DNA of 64,000 bases from assembly GCF_004793545.1 (NCBI RefSeq), contig NZ_SRYA01000024.1, positions 1-64,000 on the forward strand, read 5' to 3'. This DNA comes from Petralouisia muris (GTDB lineage: Bacteria; Bacillota; Clostridia; Lachnospirales; Lachnospiraceae). The translations under genes were made by a program, and so were the position numbers. Positions within the stretch are counted from its first letter, which is position 1; each line of letters opens with the position of its first letter. Of the stretch, positions 52,157 to 61,746 are shown piece after piece. A model generated the notes under the pieces. That model ran no database searches, was not told the origin of the DNA, and was given only the letters and a program-made list of their open reading frames with translations.

Positions 52157-53167
52157 TTGAAGCTGATCATACAGATTCCATGCTATAACGAAGCAGAGAC
52201 GCTGGAAATCGCATTGAATGACCTGCCGAAGCAGATAGAAGGAATTGATGAAATTGAATATCTGATTATCAATGACGGCAGTAAAGACAATACGGTGGAG
52301 GTTGCCCGAAACTGGGGCGTCAACTATGTGGTGGATTTGAAACGGAACAAAGGGCTTGCCAAAGGATTTATGGCAGGGCTGGACGCCTGTCTGAGGAACG
52401 GGGCGGATATTATCGTTAACACAGACGCCGACAACCAGTATTGTGCAGATGATATTGAGAAAATTGTCCGTCCGATTCTGGAAGGGAAAACAGATATTGT
52501 CATCGGTGCAAGGCCGGTGGATGACACGGAGCACTGGTCTCCGTTAAAGAAAAAGCTTCAGCATTTCGGAAGCTGGGTGGTGCGCAAGGCCTCCCGCAGC
52601 GATATTCCCGACGCTCCCAGCGGTTTTCGGGCCTATAGCCGGGAAGCAGCCATGCGCCTGAATGTAGTCAACGAATATACTTATACCTTAGAGACCATTG
52701 TTCAGGCAGGAAGAAGCAAGATTGCCATGGAATCCGTGCCTATCCGCACCAATGCGGAGCTTAGGCCCTCCCGGCTGTTCAGCAGTATGTTCGGGTATGT
52801 GAAGAAATCCATGCTTACGATTTTAAGGGCGTTTATGATGTACCGCCCCCTGATGGTATTTTCCATTATCGGAAGTATTATTTTTGCCCTGGGGCTTGCC
52901 ATTGGCATACGGTTTCTGGTTTATTTCATCGGCGGAAGCGGCGCAGGCCATATGCAGTCTTTGATTCTGGCAAGCACGCTGATGCTGCTGGGCTTCCAGA
53001 CCTTTATTGTAGGGCTTTTGGCAGATATTATCTCGGCAAACCGAAAGATATTAGAGGATGTCCAGTATCATGTACGGAAATTGGATTTTGACAAAGATGT
53101 GGAAAAAAAGAACGAAATGAAAGACATGGAAAAAGAGGGGAAACCGGAATCAGGCAAAGAGATGTAA
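52157..53167 (+). CDS. Membrane-anchored GT2, polyprenyl-phosphate sugar synthase-like (GtrB/DPM1 type)
   Basis: This protein has a catalytic domain (residues 1-220) with LIIQIPCYNEAETLEIAL, INDGSKDNT and NTDADNQYC (metal-binding), then two C-terminal helices (about 230-290) and a charged tail. This resembles enzymes that load undecaprenyl phosphate with a sugar. GGAGG (52144-52148) lies eight bases before the TTG at 52157, making that the start (336 residues). A TTG at 52133 lies before the ribosome site. It opens the operon that ends with a GT-C-like membrane protein at 63.5 kb, its possible partner. Confidence 0.87.
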   Translation: MKLIIQIPCYNEAETLEIALNDLPKQIEGIDEIEYLIINDGSKDNTVEVARNWGVNYVVDLKRNKGLAKGFMAGLDACLRNGADIIVNTDADNQYCADDIEKIVRPILEGKTDIVIGARPVDDTEHWSPLKKKLQHFGSWVVRKASRSDIPDAPSGFRAYSREAAMRLNVVNEYTYTLETIVQAGRSKIAMESVPIRTNAELRPSRLFSSMFGYVKKSMLTILRAFMMYRPLMVFSIIGSIIFALGLAIGIRFLVYFIGGSGAGHMQSLILASTLMLLGFQTFIVGLLADIISANRKILEDVQYHVRKLDFDKDVEKKNEMKDMEKEGKPESGKEM

Positions 53168-53216
53168 AGAAAGCGATAAATAGAATCAGACAGAAATCAG
53201 TCAGGAGGGCTGGAAC

Positions 53217-53927
53217 ATGGTATACGGCGTAATTTTAGCAGGCGGCGTGGGCAGCCGCATGGGAAATGCAGAAAAGCCCAAGCAGTATCTCCAAATCGGT
53301 GAAAAGCCGATTATCATCCATACGGTAGAAAAAATGTATGTTCATCCGGAGATTGAAAAAGTTCTGGTATTATGTCCGGAACAGTGGGTATCCTATACAA
53401 AAACTCTGTTGAACAAATACAGGCTTCCCGCATCGGAGATTGCAGTGTTAAAAGGAGGCTCTACCAGAAACGGAACCATCATGAACGCTATTTCCTATAT
53501 TGAAGAGCAGGGAGATTTGACAGAGGATACAATTATTGTAACACATGATTCGGTCAGGCCTTTTATCACCCACCGGATCATTTCGGAAAATGTGCGGTAC
53601 GCCCAAAAATATGGCGCTTGCGATACGGTGATTGCCGCCACAGATACCATTGTGGAGAGCCATGACGGGGAAATTATCAGCGAGATTCCGGAGCGTTCGA
53701 AGATGTATCAGGGACAGACGCCTCAGAGTTTTTGCGCGGTTAAATTGAAAAATCTGTACGAAAGCCTCACAGAAGAGGAAAAGCAAATTTTAACAGACGC
53801 AGCCAAAATTTTTGCCATTAAGGGGGAAAAGGTTTATCTGGTACAGGGGGAAGTTTCCAATATTAAAATTACCTATCCGTATGATTTGCGGGTGGCGGAA
53901 GCATTGATTAAAGAGGACAGAAAATAA
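53217..53927 (+). CDS. tarI: Ribitol-5-phosphate cytidylyltransferase (TarI-like)
   Basis: TarI makes CDP-ribitol from CTP and ribitol-5-phosphate. The 236-residue protein has the cytidylyltransferase fingerprint LAGGVGSRMGNAEKPKQYLQ and later HDSVRPFITHRII and TPQSFCAV. IspD enzymes of the isoprenoid pathway share this fold. TarI is preferred because a TarJ-like reductase gene overlaps its stop by one base. AGGAGGGC precedes the ATG. IspD remains the alternative reading. Confidence 0.87.
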   Translation: MVYGVILAGGVGSRMGNAEKPKQYLQIGEKPIIIHTVEKMYVHPEIEKVLVLCPEQWVSYTKTLLNKYRLPASEIAVLKGGSTRNGTIMNAISYIEEQGDLTEDTIIVTHDSVRPFITHRIISENVRYAQKYGACDTVIAATDTIVESHDGEIISEIPERSKMYQGQTPQSFCAVKLKNLYESLTEEEKQILTDAAKIFAIKGEKVYLVQGEVSNIKITYPYDLRVAEALIKEDRK

Positions 53928-54946
53928 TGTTAAATGCAGTGTATCGTTTAGTGGCGCCAAGAAGATTTGAAGTGGAATTTACGGAAATAGAATTGCATAA
54001 TGTGATTGTTCGGCCTACGCATCTGTCCATTTGCCGGGCAGATCAGAGGTATTATCAGGGAACACGTCCGGCGGAAGTTCTGGCAAAGAAGCTTCCCATG
54101 GCGTTAATCCATGAGGGAATCGGTCAGGTGGTCTATGATGAAGCCGGGGAATTCCAGCCGGGCCAGCGGGTGGTGATGATCCCCAATACGCCTACGGAGC
54201 CGGATACGGTGATTGCGGAAAATTATCTGCGCAGCAGCCGGTTTCGGGCCAGTGGTTTTGACGGTTTTATGCAGGATTATGTGGAGATGGGACGGGACAG
54301 GCTGGTATGCCTTCCGCCCGATATTGATCTGAGGGTAGCGGCTTTTACAGAGCTGATTACGGTAAGCGTACACGCTATCAGCAGATTTGACAGAATTGCC
54401 CATTCCAGACGGGAGCGGGTGGGAATCTGGGGAGACGGCAACCTGGGTTATATCACGGCTCTTTTGTTTCATACCATGTTTCCGGGAGTGGAGCTGTCTA
54501 TTTTTGGCGTAGATGAGAATAAGCTGGCAGATTTTGCCTTTGCAGAGGAAACATATCTGGTCAAAGACATTCCAAAAGATCTGGTGGTGGACCATGCGTT
54601 TGAATGCGTAGGCGGAAACGGAGCTCAGATGGCTATTGATCAGATGATTGACCATATTGCGCCAGAGGGGACTATGGCCCTTTTGGGCGTGTCTGAGAAT
54701 CATGTGCCCATCAATACCAGAATGGTGTTGGAAAAGGGACTGCGCCTGTTTGGAAGCAGCCGAAGCGGCAGAGAAGACTTTGTGCGGACGGTGTCGCTGT
54801 TTGCAGAAAACCGGGAACTGGTGGGCAATCTGCAGAACCTGATTGGCAGCGTCATTGAGGTGGGCTCCATTGCTGATATGAAAGAAGCCTTTGAAACGGA
54901 TATCCGCCGGGCCTTTGGAAAAACAGTGATGGTTTGGAAAAATTAG
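53927..54946 (+). CDS. tarJ: Ribulose-5-phosphate reductase (TarJ-like)
   Basis: TarJ reduces ribulose-5-phosphate to ribitol-5-phosphate for TarI. The 339-residue protein is a medium-chain alcohol-dehydrogenase-like enzyme: SICRADQRYYQGTRP (zinc-site Cys region), ALIHEGIGQVVYDE, and the nucleotide-binding GIWGDGNLGYITALLF. The TarI stop and TarJ start share TAATG, so the two are translated together. This pair is the strongest evidence that ribitol phosphate is a building block here. Confidence 0.88.
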   Translation: MLNAVYRLVAPRRFEVEFTEIELHNVIVRPTHLSICRADQRYYQGTRPAEVLAKKLPMALIHEGIGQVVYDEAGEFQPGQRVVMIPNTPTEPDTVIAENYLRSSRFRASGFDGFMQDYVEMGRDRLVCLPPDIDLRVAAFTELITVSVHAISRFDRIAHSRRERVGIWGDGNLGYITALLFHTMFPGVELSIFGVDENKLADFAFAEETYLVKDIPKDLVVDHAFECVGGNGAQMAIDQMIDHIAPEGTMALLGVSENHVPINTRMVLEKGLRLFGSSRSGREDFVRTVSLFAENRELVGNLQNLIGSVIEVGSIADMKEAFETDIRRAFGKTVMVWKN

Positions 54947-55003
54947 TGTAAAACCTGTAATCGTATGGCAGGAATGTCATAGCAGGAAGAATGAGAAAAC
55001 GGC

Positions 55004-56194
55004 ATGGAAAATATGGGTAAAACAGCAGGCAAAAATATAATTCGGAGGATCTTTAAGTTTTTGGTATACAAAATCCTTTTTCCGGGAACGTACCACATTG
55101 GCGCCCTTCGGAAGATTAAGAAGGGAAAGACGCTGTTCGCAGAGCTTCATGGCAGGGCGTTAAGCGATAATTTCAGGCTGTTAAAAGAAGAAGCGGAGCA
55201 AAAATATGGCTTTCAAATTCAGGAATATTATCTGGATTTCAGGAAGGATTCTCTTTCCTATTACCGCAGGTGCTTAGGGCTTTTGTGGGAAGCGTCGGAC
55301 GCTTCGTATATCTTTCTCAATGATTCCTGCAATGTACTTGGAGCTTTTCACATGCGCAGAGGAAGCCAGATGATTCAGACCTGGCATGCCTGCGGAGCCT
55401 TTAAAAAATGGGGATTCAGCGCAGCCGATCAGGAGTATGGCGAGAGCCGCAAGGAGCTTATGAAATATCCTTACCACAGGAATTATACCCTGGTTACCGT
55501 CAGCAGCCCGGAGGTGATCTGGGCTTACAGGGAAGCCTTTCAGGTTCCGGCGGAGACAATTCAGCCGCTGGGAGTCAGCCGGACGGATCTCTATTTCCTG
55601 GAATCCTTTCACCGGGCGGCAAAGAAAAACTATTTGAAGCAGGTTCCCCAGGGGAAAGGGAAGAAATGCATCCTGTATGTGCCCACGTTCCGGGGAACCG
55701 GCGGGAGGGCGGACAGTCCAGAGATTCTGGATTATGCTTTCCTGAAGCAAAGGCTGGGACAGGATTATATCATCCTTGAGAAACGCCATCCCTTTGTAAA
55801 AGAGACACTGAAGCCAGAAGAATCACTGAAGGATTTTGTGTTTGGGGACTGCGGTCTGGAAATTGCAGAATTGCTCTGTATTGCAGATATCTGCGTGACA
55901 GATTATTCCTCTGTGGCGTTTGAATATGCGCTGATGGAACGCCCTATGATATTTCTTGCCTATGATTTGGAAGAATATTTTGCTCACCGGGGATTTTATT
56001 ATGAGTATCAGGAATTTGTGCCGGGACCTGTGGTAAAGGATACCCCAGAGCTTGCGGCAGCAGTCCGAACCATAGAACAGCATCCAGAAGAAGCCAGAGA
56101 GAAGATTACTGAATTTCGGCAGAAATTTATGTCTTCCTGTGACGGACACACCACGGAGAGAATCTGGCAGGAGATATTGAAATATGAGCGGTAA
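55004..56194 (+). CDS. CDP-polyol phosphotransferase (TagF/TarL-type), first copy
   Basis: This 396-residue peripheral membrane enzyme of the glycerophosphotransferase family adds glycerol- or ribitol-phosphate to a lipid-linked acceptor. It has MIQTWHACGAFKKWG (catalytic His), GVSRTDLYF, YVPTFRG, KRHPF (second His), TDYSSVAFEYAL and the closing CDGHTTERIW. All key residues appear intact. The ATG at 55004 or the one at 55013 may start it, and the ribosome site is weak. It overlaps the next copy by eleven bases. Ribitol as substrate is inferred from tarIJ. Confidence 0.88.
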   Translation: MENMGKTAGKNIIRRIFKFLVYKILFPGTYHIGALRKIKKGKTLFAELHGRALSDNFRLLKEEAEQKYGFQIQEYYLDFRKDSLSYYRRCLGLLWEASDASYIFLNDSCNVLGAFHMRRGSQMIQTWHACGAFKKWGFSAADQEYGESRKELMKYPYHRNYTLVTVSSPEVIWAYREAFQVPAETIQPLGVSRTDLYFLESFHRAAKKNYLKQVPQGKGKKCILYVPTFRGTGGRADSPEILDYAFLKQRLGQDYIILEKRHPFVKETLKPEESLKDFVFGDCGLEIAELLCIADICVTDYSSVAFEYALMERPMIFLAYDLEEYFAHRGFYYEYQEFVPGPVVKDTPELAAAVRTIEQHPEEAREKITEFRQKFMSSCDGHTTERIWQEILKYER

Positions 56195-57314
56195 ACTGAA
56201 AATCAGGCAGGCGTTGAAGGAATGTCTGAGAAAATTTATATTGCCTGCGGCATACCATATTTACTGTATTCGGTATTCAGGTCCAGATCAACGGCTTATA
56301 GTATTTGCCGACGCCCATCACCAGAAATTTCCAGAAGATATGCAGCTTTTGAAAGAAGAAATGCAGCGGCGGGGATACCGGACTCTGGAGCTGGTGCATG
56401 ATTTTTCGGAAATTAGTTTTGGAACAAGCGTAAAGTCAATGCTTTCCTTTCTAAAATATTATGCACAGGCAGGCTTAGTCGTAATTTGCGATTATTATCT
56501 TCCTGTAATTTCTGTGAAGAAGCGGAAAGTGACAAAGGTCGTTCAGCTCTGGCACGCCTGCGGCGCATACAAGAAATTCGGCTATGACGCCAGGGATGAT
56601 CTGATATCTGTAAAGGATCAGAATATGTTCCGCAATTTTGATTTGGTTGCCGTAAGTTCCGAACATTGCAGAAAAGTATATGCTGATGCCTTTCATCTTC
56701 CTTTGGACAAAGTGCAGGCGTTGGGAGTTAGCAGGACGGATCGGTATTTTTCAGAAAAGTTTATGGCAGACTGCTGCAGCCGCTTTTTCAAGGAATATCC
56801 TGAGGCGGCCGGAAAGAAAATTATTCTCTGGGCCCCTACGTTCCGCCAAAATGCAGGGGAAGGAATTTTATTTGGCGCAGAAGCCATTGACCGGCTGGAA
56901 GAGAGGCTTTCTCCGGAGTGGTTTGTCATCCGGAAGGTTCATCCTCATTTGGAGAAAAGAATGGCGGCTTCTAACTGCAGAATTCCCACAGAGCAGTTGT
57001 ACGCAGCGGCAGATTTGCTGATTACCGATTACTCGTCCGTGATTTTTGATTTTACTCTGACCGGAAAACCGATTCTGGTTTATGCGCCTGACCGGGAGCA
57101 ATACGAAAAGGAACGGGGATTTTACCTGAAGCTGGAGGAACTTCCGGCTAAGGTGGTTACAAACGGGGAGGAACTGGCAGCAGTGATTGAACGGGGGGAA
57201 TATAAAACAACATCTGAGAAATATGGGGAATTTATGAAAAATCAGTTACAGATGTGTGACGGACACGCCACCAGCCGGATTGCAGATTATATTGAGAGCA
57301 TTCGGAAAGAATGA
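56184..57314 (+). CDS. CDP-polyol phosphotransferase (TagF/TarL-type), second copy
   Basis: This 376-residue paralogue of the preceding enzyme has QLWHACGAYKKFG, GVSRTDRYF, WAPTFRQ, VHPHLEKR, TDYSSVIFDF and CDGHATSRI. The catalytic His and acidic residues are kept. It starts inside the end of the previous gene, so the two are translationally coupled. The pair may play primer and polymerase roles, as TagB/TagF or TarB/TarL do, but which is which cannot be told. Confidence 0.88.
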   Translation: MSGKLKIRQALKECLRKFILPAAYHIYCIRYSGPDQRLIVFADAHHQKFPEDMQLLKEEMQRRGYRTLELVHDFSEISFGTSVKSMLSFLKYYAQAGLVVICDYYLPVISVKKRKVTKVVQLWHACGAYKKFGYDARDDLISVKDQNMFRNFDLVAVSSEHCRKVYADAFHLPLDKVQALGVSRTDRYFSEKFMADCCSRFFKEYPEAAGKKIILWAPTFRQNAGEGILFGAEAIDRLEERLSPEWFVIRKVHPHLEKRMAASNCRIPTEQLYAAADLLITDYSSVIFDFTLTGKPILVYAPDREQYEKERGFYLKLEELPAKVVTNGEELAAVIERGEYKTTSEKYGEFMKNQLQMCDGHATSRIADYIESIRKE

Positions 57315-57408
57315 GGATGGCGGCAGGATATGCAGGAGAAGATAACAGCTGCCTGGCAGCATCGCATCTTGATACGCGCAGCGCCGGCATGTAATGCAGG
57401 AGGAGAAA

Positions 57409-60400
57409 ATGTCAAAGGATGTAAAGAAGAAACTGAGCCGGATTCCAACTCTTTCCGTGCTTAAAAAAATGGGGACGGGTACTTTAGAGGCGGAGGATCT
57501 GGAGTCATTTCCGAAAAACAACAGGTGGGCGTTTAACGCAGGGAGAACTTTTGCGGGAAATCCCAAATATCTGTTTATCTACATCAATAAATACCGGAAA
57601 GATATTGACGCCTATTGGCTGTGCGACAATGAGGAAACGGTGGAATATATCCGGAAGCTGGGCTATAAAGCCTATACCTTTGTGGATGGGGAGGCGCATC
57701 GCTTAGAGGCTCAGACCGGCGTCTATGTTGTAGAACAGGTGAAGGAAAATATTCCGGAGCGGATGGCTGAGGTAAAATATCTGAATCTTTATCATGGGGT
57801 GGGATGCAAGTCGATAGAGCGGAGGGCGCACACTGGATTTTTAACGGAGCGTGTTGCAGGAAAGTATATCCGCTATAATCAGTTTTATTATGACAGACAG
57901 TTATTTCTTGTAACATCTCCTTTGATGGAAAAACATTTTATTTATCAGTGCGGACTTCGTAAGAGCCAGGTAATCCGCGGGGGATATCCCAGGTGTATGT
58001 ATCAGAAATATTTTGAAAAGTTAACCACCTTTAATCATGATATACGTGCAAGGAAAGGGTTGGGGGCGGATACAAAGATCGCGGCATATGCTCCAACGTA
58101 TCGAGACGATGTTCCTCAGGGATTTATGAGCCTTGCCATTCCAGATATGGAACGTTTGATACAGAAGCTTGAAGAACGAAATATGTTGATGATTTTCAAG
58201 ATGCATCCCCTGATTGAGGAAGATTATGAATATTTGAAACTGAAAGAAAAATATCAGGATCATCCAAGGCTTCTGTTTTGGAATAATCAGGAAGATTTCT
58301 ATGAGATATTTGATGATATTGAAGTGGGAATTATCGATTATTCCTCTATTTTTTATGATATGCTGGCTGGAGGAACCAAATATTTTATCCGGTACTTTTT
58401 TGCAGAATCCTCTCGGGATATGGTATATGATTTGGAGGAAATGACCTGCGGAAAAATGTGCAGGAATTTTGATTCCCTGTTAGAAGCGCTGAATTCTTAT
58501 GAAGAGGATGATAAAAAGGATCGGGAAAGGATTGAAAAATTATTCTGGGAGTATGACCATAAAGGCTCTATGGATGAAATCATCAATCATACACTGGAAT
58601 TTGAGCCAAAGCCGGAACCTTTGCCCACCTTGTATACTTTTGACATTTTTGATACTTTAATATCCCGGAGCGTATTGGAGCCGGAAGGAATTTTCTATCA
58701 GGTAAAAGAGAGAATGGAAGCGTCTGAACTGGAATTTCCATCTTTTTTCATGAGGAATTATCCGCAGAAAAGGCAGGAGGCGGAAGAAAATGCTCGTGAG
58801 TGGTATCGCAAAACGCTGGAACTTCGCCCGGACGCCAGAAGAGAAATCCATTTTGAAGAAATTTTTGAACGGATGGCAAGTGTTTACCATTTGACAGACG
58901 AACAGAGAAATGCCCTGATGCAGTGGGAACTGGAAGCAGAATATGATAGCAGTATTCCCATTCCGGGGGCTGTTTCTTATGTGAAAGATTTGGTGCAGAA
59001 AGGGGAAACGGTCTGCCTGATTAGCGATATGTATCTGAGCCGGGAATTTGTACAGAAGCTTCTAGTGAAGGCAGAACCAGTTCTGGGAGAGCTTCCATTG
59101 TTTTTATCCAGTGAGTATGGAGTGCAGAAAAGCACAGGGCTATTGTATCTGGAGGTATACCGTAGTTTTGAGACCTATATGTTTGGTGCATGGATTCATC
59201 ATGGAGATAACCGGAAAGCGGATGGAGCCATTGCAAAGAAATTAAATATCACCACAGTGCTGCGGGAACGTCCGGAATTTAATGAATATGAATGGAAGAT
59301 TGCAACAGAGATCGGAACTGGTGATGCTTTTAAAGCCGCAGCGCTTTTGGCACGGTTTCGGAAAAATAACGGGAAAAGGAAAGATTATTATGCATATGGG
59401 CATATTTCCATGTACTTCGTTCCCTATATTAGCTGGGTATTGCAGCATGCCATAGAACATGGAACAGAATGCCTTTATTTTATTTCCCGGGACGGCTATC
59501 AGTTAAAGCGGATTGCAGACAGAATCATAGAGAAGAAGAAACTGCCGGTCCGGACAAAATATATCTATGGCTCCAGAAGAGTCTGGCGGATTCCTTCGCT
59601 GATTACAGAACTGGATAAAGAATTTTTCTCCAAATTCGGCAATTTTGTAAATATAAAATCTTATGATAAGATGCTGAACGCCCTGAATATGGAAGAAAAA
59701 GATTTTCAGCGGATTTTCCCTGATTTGGCCTATTTGAAAGAAGTTGGTGAAATCACAAAAGAAATCCGGGCGTCACTGATTATTACTTTTTCCAACTCAG
59801 AGCCCTATCGGCAATATATTCTGGATAAGTCAGCCCGTGATCGGGAAATTGTGCTGAAATATTTACGGCAGGAAATTGATTTTGAAGAGACATATTCGTT
59901 TGTGGAATATTGGGGAAGAGGGTATACACAGGACTGTATGGCTCGTCTGCTGGAAGCGGCGTGCGGGTATCAATGCCCGGTTCCCTTTTATTATATGAGA
60001 AGTATTTACAGCAATGAAGAAAACCGGATTCGCTATAATTTTACTACGGCGTCAAATTCTCTGATTTTTGTGGAAGCAATTTTTGCCAATATTCCTTATA
60101 AAAGCATAGAGCAGTATCAACGGGATGCGAATGGCGCAATTCTGCCAGTGCTAGAACCTGCGGACTGCGATATGGAGCTGTTTCACGCCATGGAGCATAG
60201 ACTGATTCAGTTTGTAGATGATTTTTATAGCCTTGGGCTGGAAGATACGGAGGCCTTGGAGAAAATGCTGCAGAAAGTCTCCGTTGAATATTTCGAGGAA
60301 CATCAGGAGGACGAGACGTATACTGAATGCCTTGCCCCGTTGATAGATTCTTATACGATGTATGACGCCAAAAGAGAGTATGCTCCAGCCTTTACAGCTG

Positions 60401-61716
60401 AGATGGCAGATGGGCTAATTCGAGAAAATCCCAAGTCAGATTACACCAGCTCCCTGAAAATGAGTCTTGCAAGAACTGAAAAGAGGCTGGCAGATAAAGT
60501 GAGATATATTGTAGAGGATGTGCCGGAGCTTCGGAAAGAGGGAGATAAAAAAACGTCAAAAATCTTGGCTAAAAAAGAAGAAAACCTTCTGGCGCCTTAT
60601 AATATTAAGCGTCATAAATACAAATCTCTGTATTTTCAGGCGACTTACCAAAAACATGCCATGCATCCTGTAGAAAAAGGCAAGGTGATTCTTTTTACCA
60701 ATAATTCTCCCACGGATCGGGATGAGTACTGGAGCCTGGAACAGCAATTAAAGAAAATGGGAAATATGAAGATTCTCAGGTATTCCAAAAATACGTTTTA
60801 TGGAAAAGTGATAAAAGAGATGGCTACGGCAGAGTATATTTTCATTAACCGCCATATTGAACTGATGAGCCTTTTGAAATTCCGAAAAGGAACCTATGTG
60901 GTTCAGTTGGGAGAATTTGCGTTGTCTTTAAATTGCTTTGGGAAAGGAATGTATTTTCCAGGATATCTCAAAGATTCCAGAAATTGGAATAACAGGCTAA
61001 TGAGAAATGATTATGATCTGATCTGCGCTGCCTCTGAAACAATGAAAAAGATTTATGAGTCTTCTTTTTCCCTGAAGGGAAAGGGAAGGGTCCAGGCGGT
61101 GGGAAGCTGCTGTACGGATATTTATTTTTCCGAAACATTCCGAAAGGAAGCCAGAAGAAGTCTTGAGGAACTGTTTCCGGCAGCCAGAGGTAAGAAAATT
61201 ATTGTATATCTGCCTCAGTACAGACATCGGGTGAAGGGAAACCGTGTGCTGGAATTTCTGGATATCCGGAAATTGAAAAAAGCATTGGAGAATGAATATG
61301 TGATGGTGACCGATTACCGGGTTCCGGCGGGAATGGACAGCTATTTGATGGCGGATGATCTGCAGGACTTTTTCTGCGACGTTACAAATAAAATCAGTAT
61401 CCGCAGGCTGATTGCAGCGGGAGATGTATTTGTGGGAGATTATCGGAATACCTTTTTTGAATCATTTTTAAGAAGGAAGCCGGTATTCCTTACAGCGGAT
61501 GACTATCAGGAATATACAAAGGAGCGGGACTATAATTTTGCCTATGAAGATATCCTTTCGGCTCCTGTGCTTGGGGATGCGGAGGAATTAATCTGGCAGC
61601 TTCAGCGCATAGAAGCGTATGATTACAGATATCTGGAGCAATTCTGTGAAAAATATTTAGGCGCATGTGACGGCCATGCGGCAGAACGGGTGCTGGAATA
61701 CAAGAATGAAATTTAA
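57409..61716 (+). CDS. Trimodular TagF-type transferase, HAD domain and degenerate TagF-like domain
   Basis: This 1435-residue protein has an N-terminal glycerophosphotransferase-type domain (about 60-400) with LYHGVGCKS (His129), YAPTYRDD, KMHPLIEED (His266) and DYSSIFYDM (Asp310). A HAD-type domain follows (about 405-680, COG5610-like) with FDIFDTLISR (Asp412, Asp415), ISDMYLS and HHGDNRKADG, then an uncharacterised helical stretch to about 1060. The C-terminal TagF-like domain (about 1085-1430) keeps the closing CDGHAAERV. Its WHG-type His is replaced (VVQLGEFALS) and its KxHP segment is absent, so it is probably non-catalytic. AGGAGGAG precedes ATG 57409. Confidence 0.83.
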   Translation: MSKDVKKKLSRIPTLSVLKKMGTGTLEAEDLESFPKNNRWAFNAGRTFAGNPKYLFIYINKYRKDIDAYWLCDNEETVEYIRKLGYKAYTFVDGEAHRLEAQTGVYVVEQVKENIPERMAEVKYLNLYHGVGCKSIERRAHTGFLTERVAGKYIRYNQFYYDRQLFLVTSPLMEKHFIYQCGLRKSQVIRGGYPRCMYQKYFEKLTTFNHDIRARKGLGADTKIAAYAPTYRDDVPQGFMSLAIPDMERLIQKLEERNMLMIFKMHPLIEEDYEYLKLKEKYQDHPRLLFWNNQEDFYEIFDDIEVGIIDYSSIFYDMLAGGTKYFIRYFFAESSRDMVYDLEEMTCGKMCRNFDSLLEALNSYEEDDKKDRERIEKLFWEYDHKGSMDEIINHTLEFEPKPEPLPTLYTFDIFDTLISRSVLEPEGIFYQVKERMEASELEFPSFFMRNYPQKRQEAEENAREWYRKTLELRPDARREIHFEEIFERMASVYHLTDEQRNALMQWELEAEYDSSIPIPGAVSYVKDLVQKGETVCLISDMYLSREFVQKLLVKAEPVLGELPLFLSSEYGVQKSTGLLYLEVYRSFETYMFGAWIHHGDNRKADGAIAKKLNITTVLRERPEFNEYEWKIATEIGTGDAFKAAALLARFRKNNGKRKDYYAYGHISMYFVPYISWVLQHAIEHGTECLYFISRDGYQLKRIADRIIEKKKLPVRTKYIYGSRRVWRIPSLITELDKEFFSKFGNFVNIKSYDKMLNALNMEEKDFQRIFPDLAYLKEVGEITKEIRASLIITFSNSEPYRQYILDKSARDREIVLKYLRQEIDFEETYSFVEYWGRGYTQDCMARLLEAACGYQCPVPFYYMRSIYSNEENRIRYNFTTASNSLIFVEAIFANIPYKSIEQYQRDANGAILPVLEPADCDMELFHAMEHRLIQFVDDFYSLGLEDTEALEKMLQKVSVEYFEEHQEDETYTECLAPLIDSYTMYDAKREYAPAFTAEMADGLIRENPKSDYTSSLKMSLARTEKRLADKVRYIVEDVPELRKEGDKKTSKILAKKEENLLAPYNIKRHKYKSLYFQATYQKHAMHPVEKGKVILFTNNSPTDRDEYWSLEQQLKKMGNMKILRYSKNTFYGKVIKEMATAEYIFINRHIELMSLLKFRKGTYVVQLGEFALSLNCFGKGMYFPGYLKDSRNWNNRLMRNDYDLICAASETMKKIYESSFSLKGKGRVQAVGSCCTDIYFSETFRKEARRSLEELFPAARGKKIIVYLPQYRHRVKGNRVLEFLDIRKLKKALENEYVMVTDYRVPAGMDSYLMADDLQDFFCDVTNKISIRRLIAAGDVFVGDYRNTFFESFLRRKPVFLTADDYQEYTKERDYNFAYEDILSAPVLGDAEELIWQLQRIEAYDYRYLEQFCEKYLGACDGHAAERVLEYKNEI

Positions 61717-61746
61717 CAGAGAGTGAATAAGACAGAGGAAGAGGAT

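Noticed and set aside
53217-53927. Naming the cytidylyltransferase IspD
   Set aside because: The fold is shared, but the one-base overlap with a TarJ-like gene and the downstream TarL-type enzymes favour TarI.
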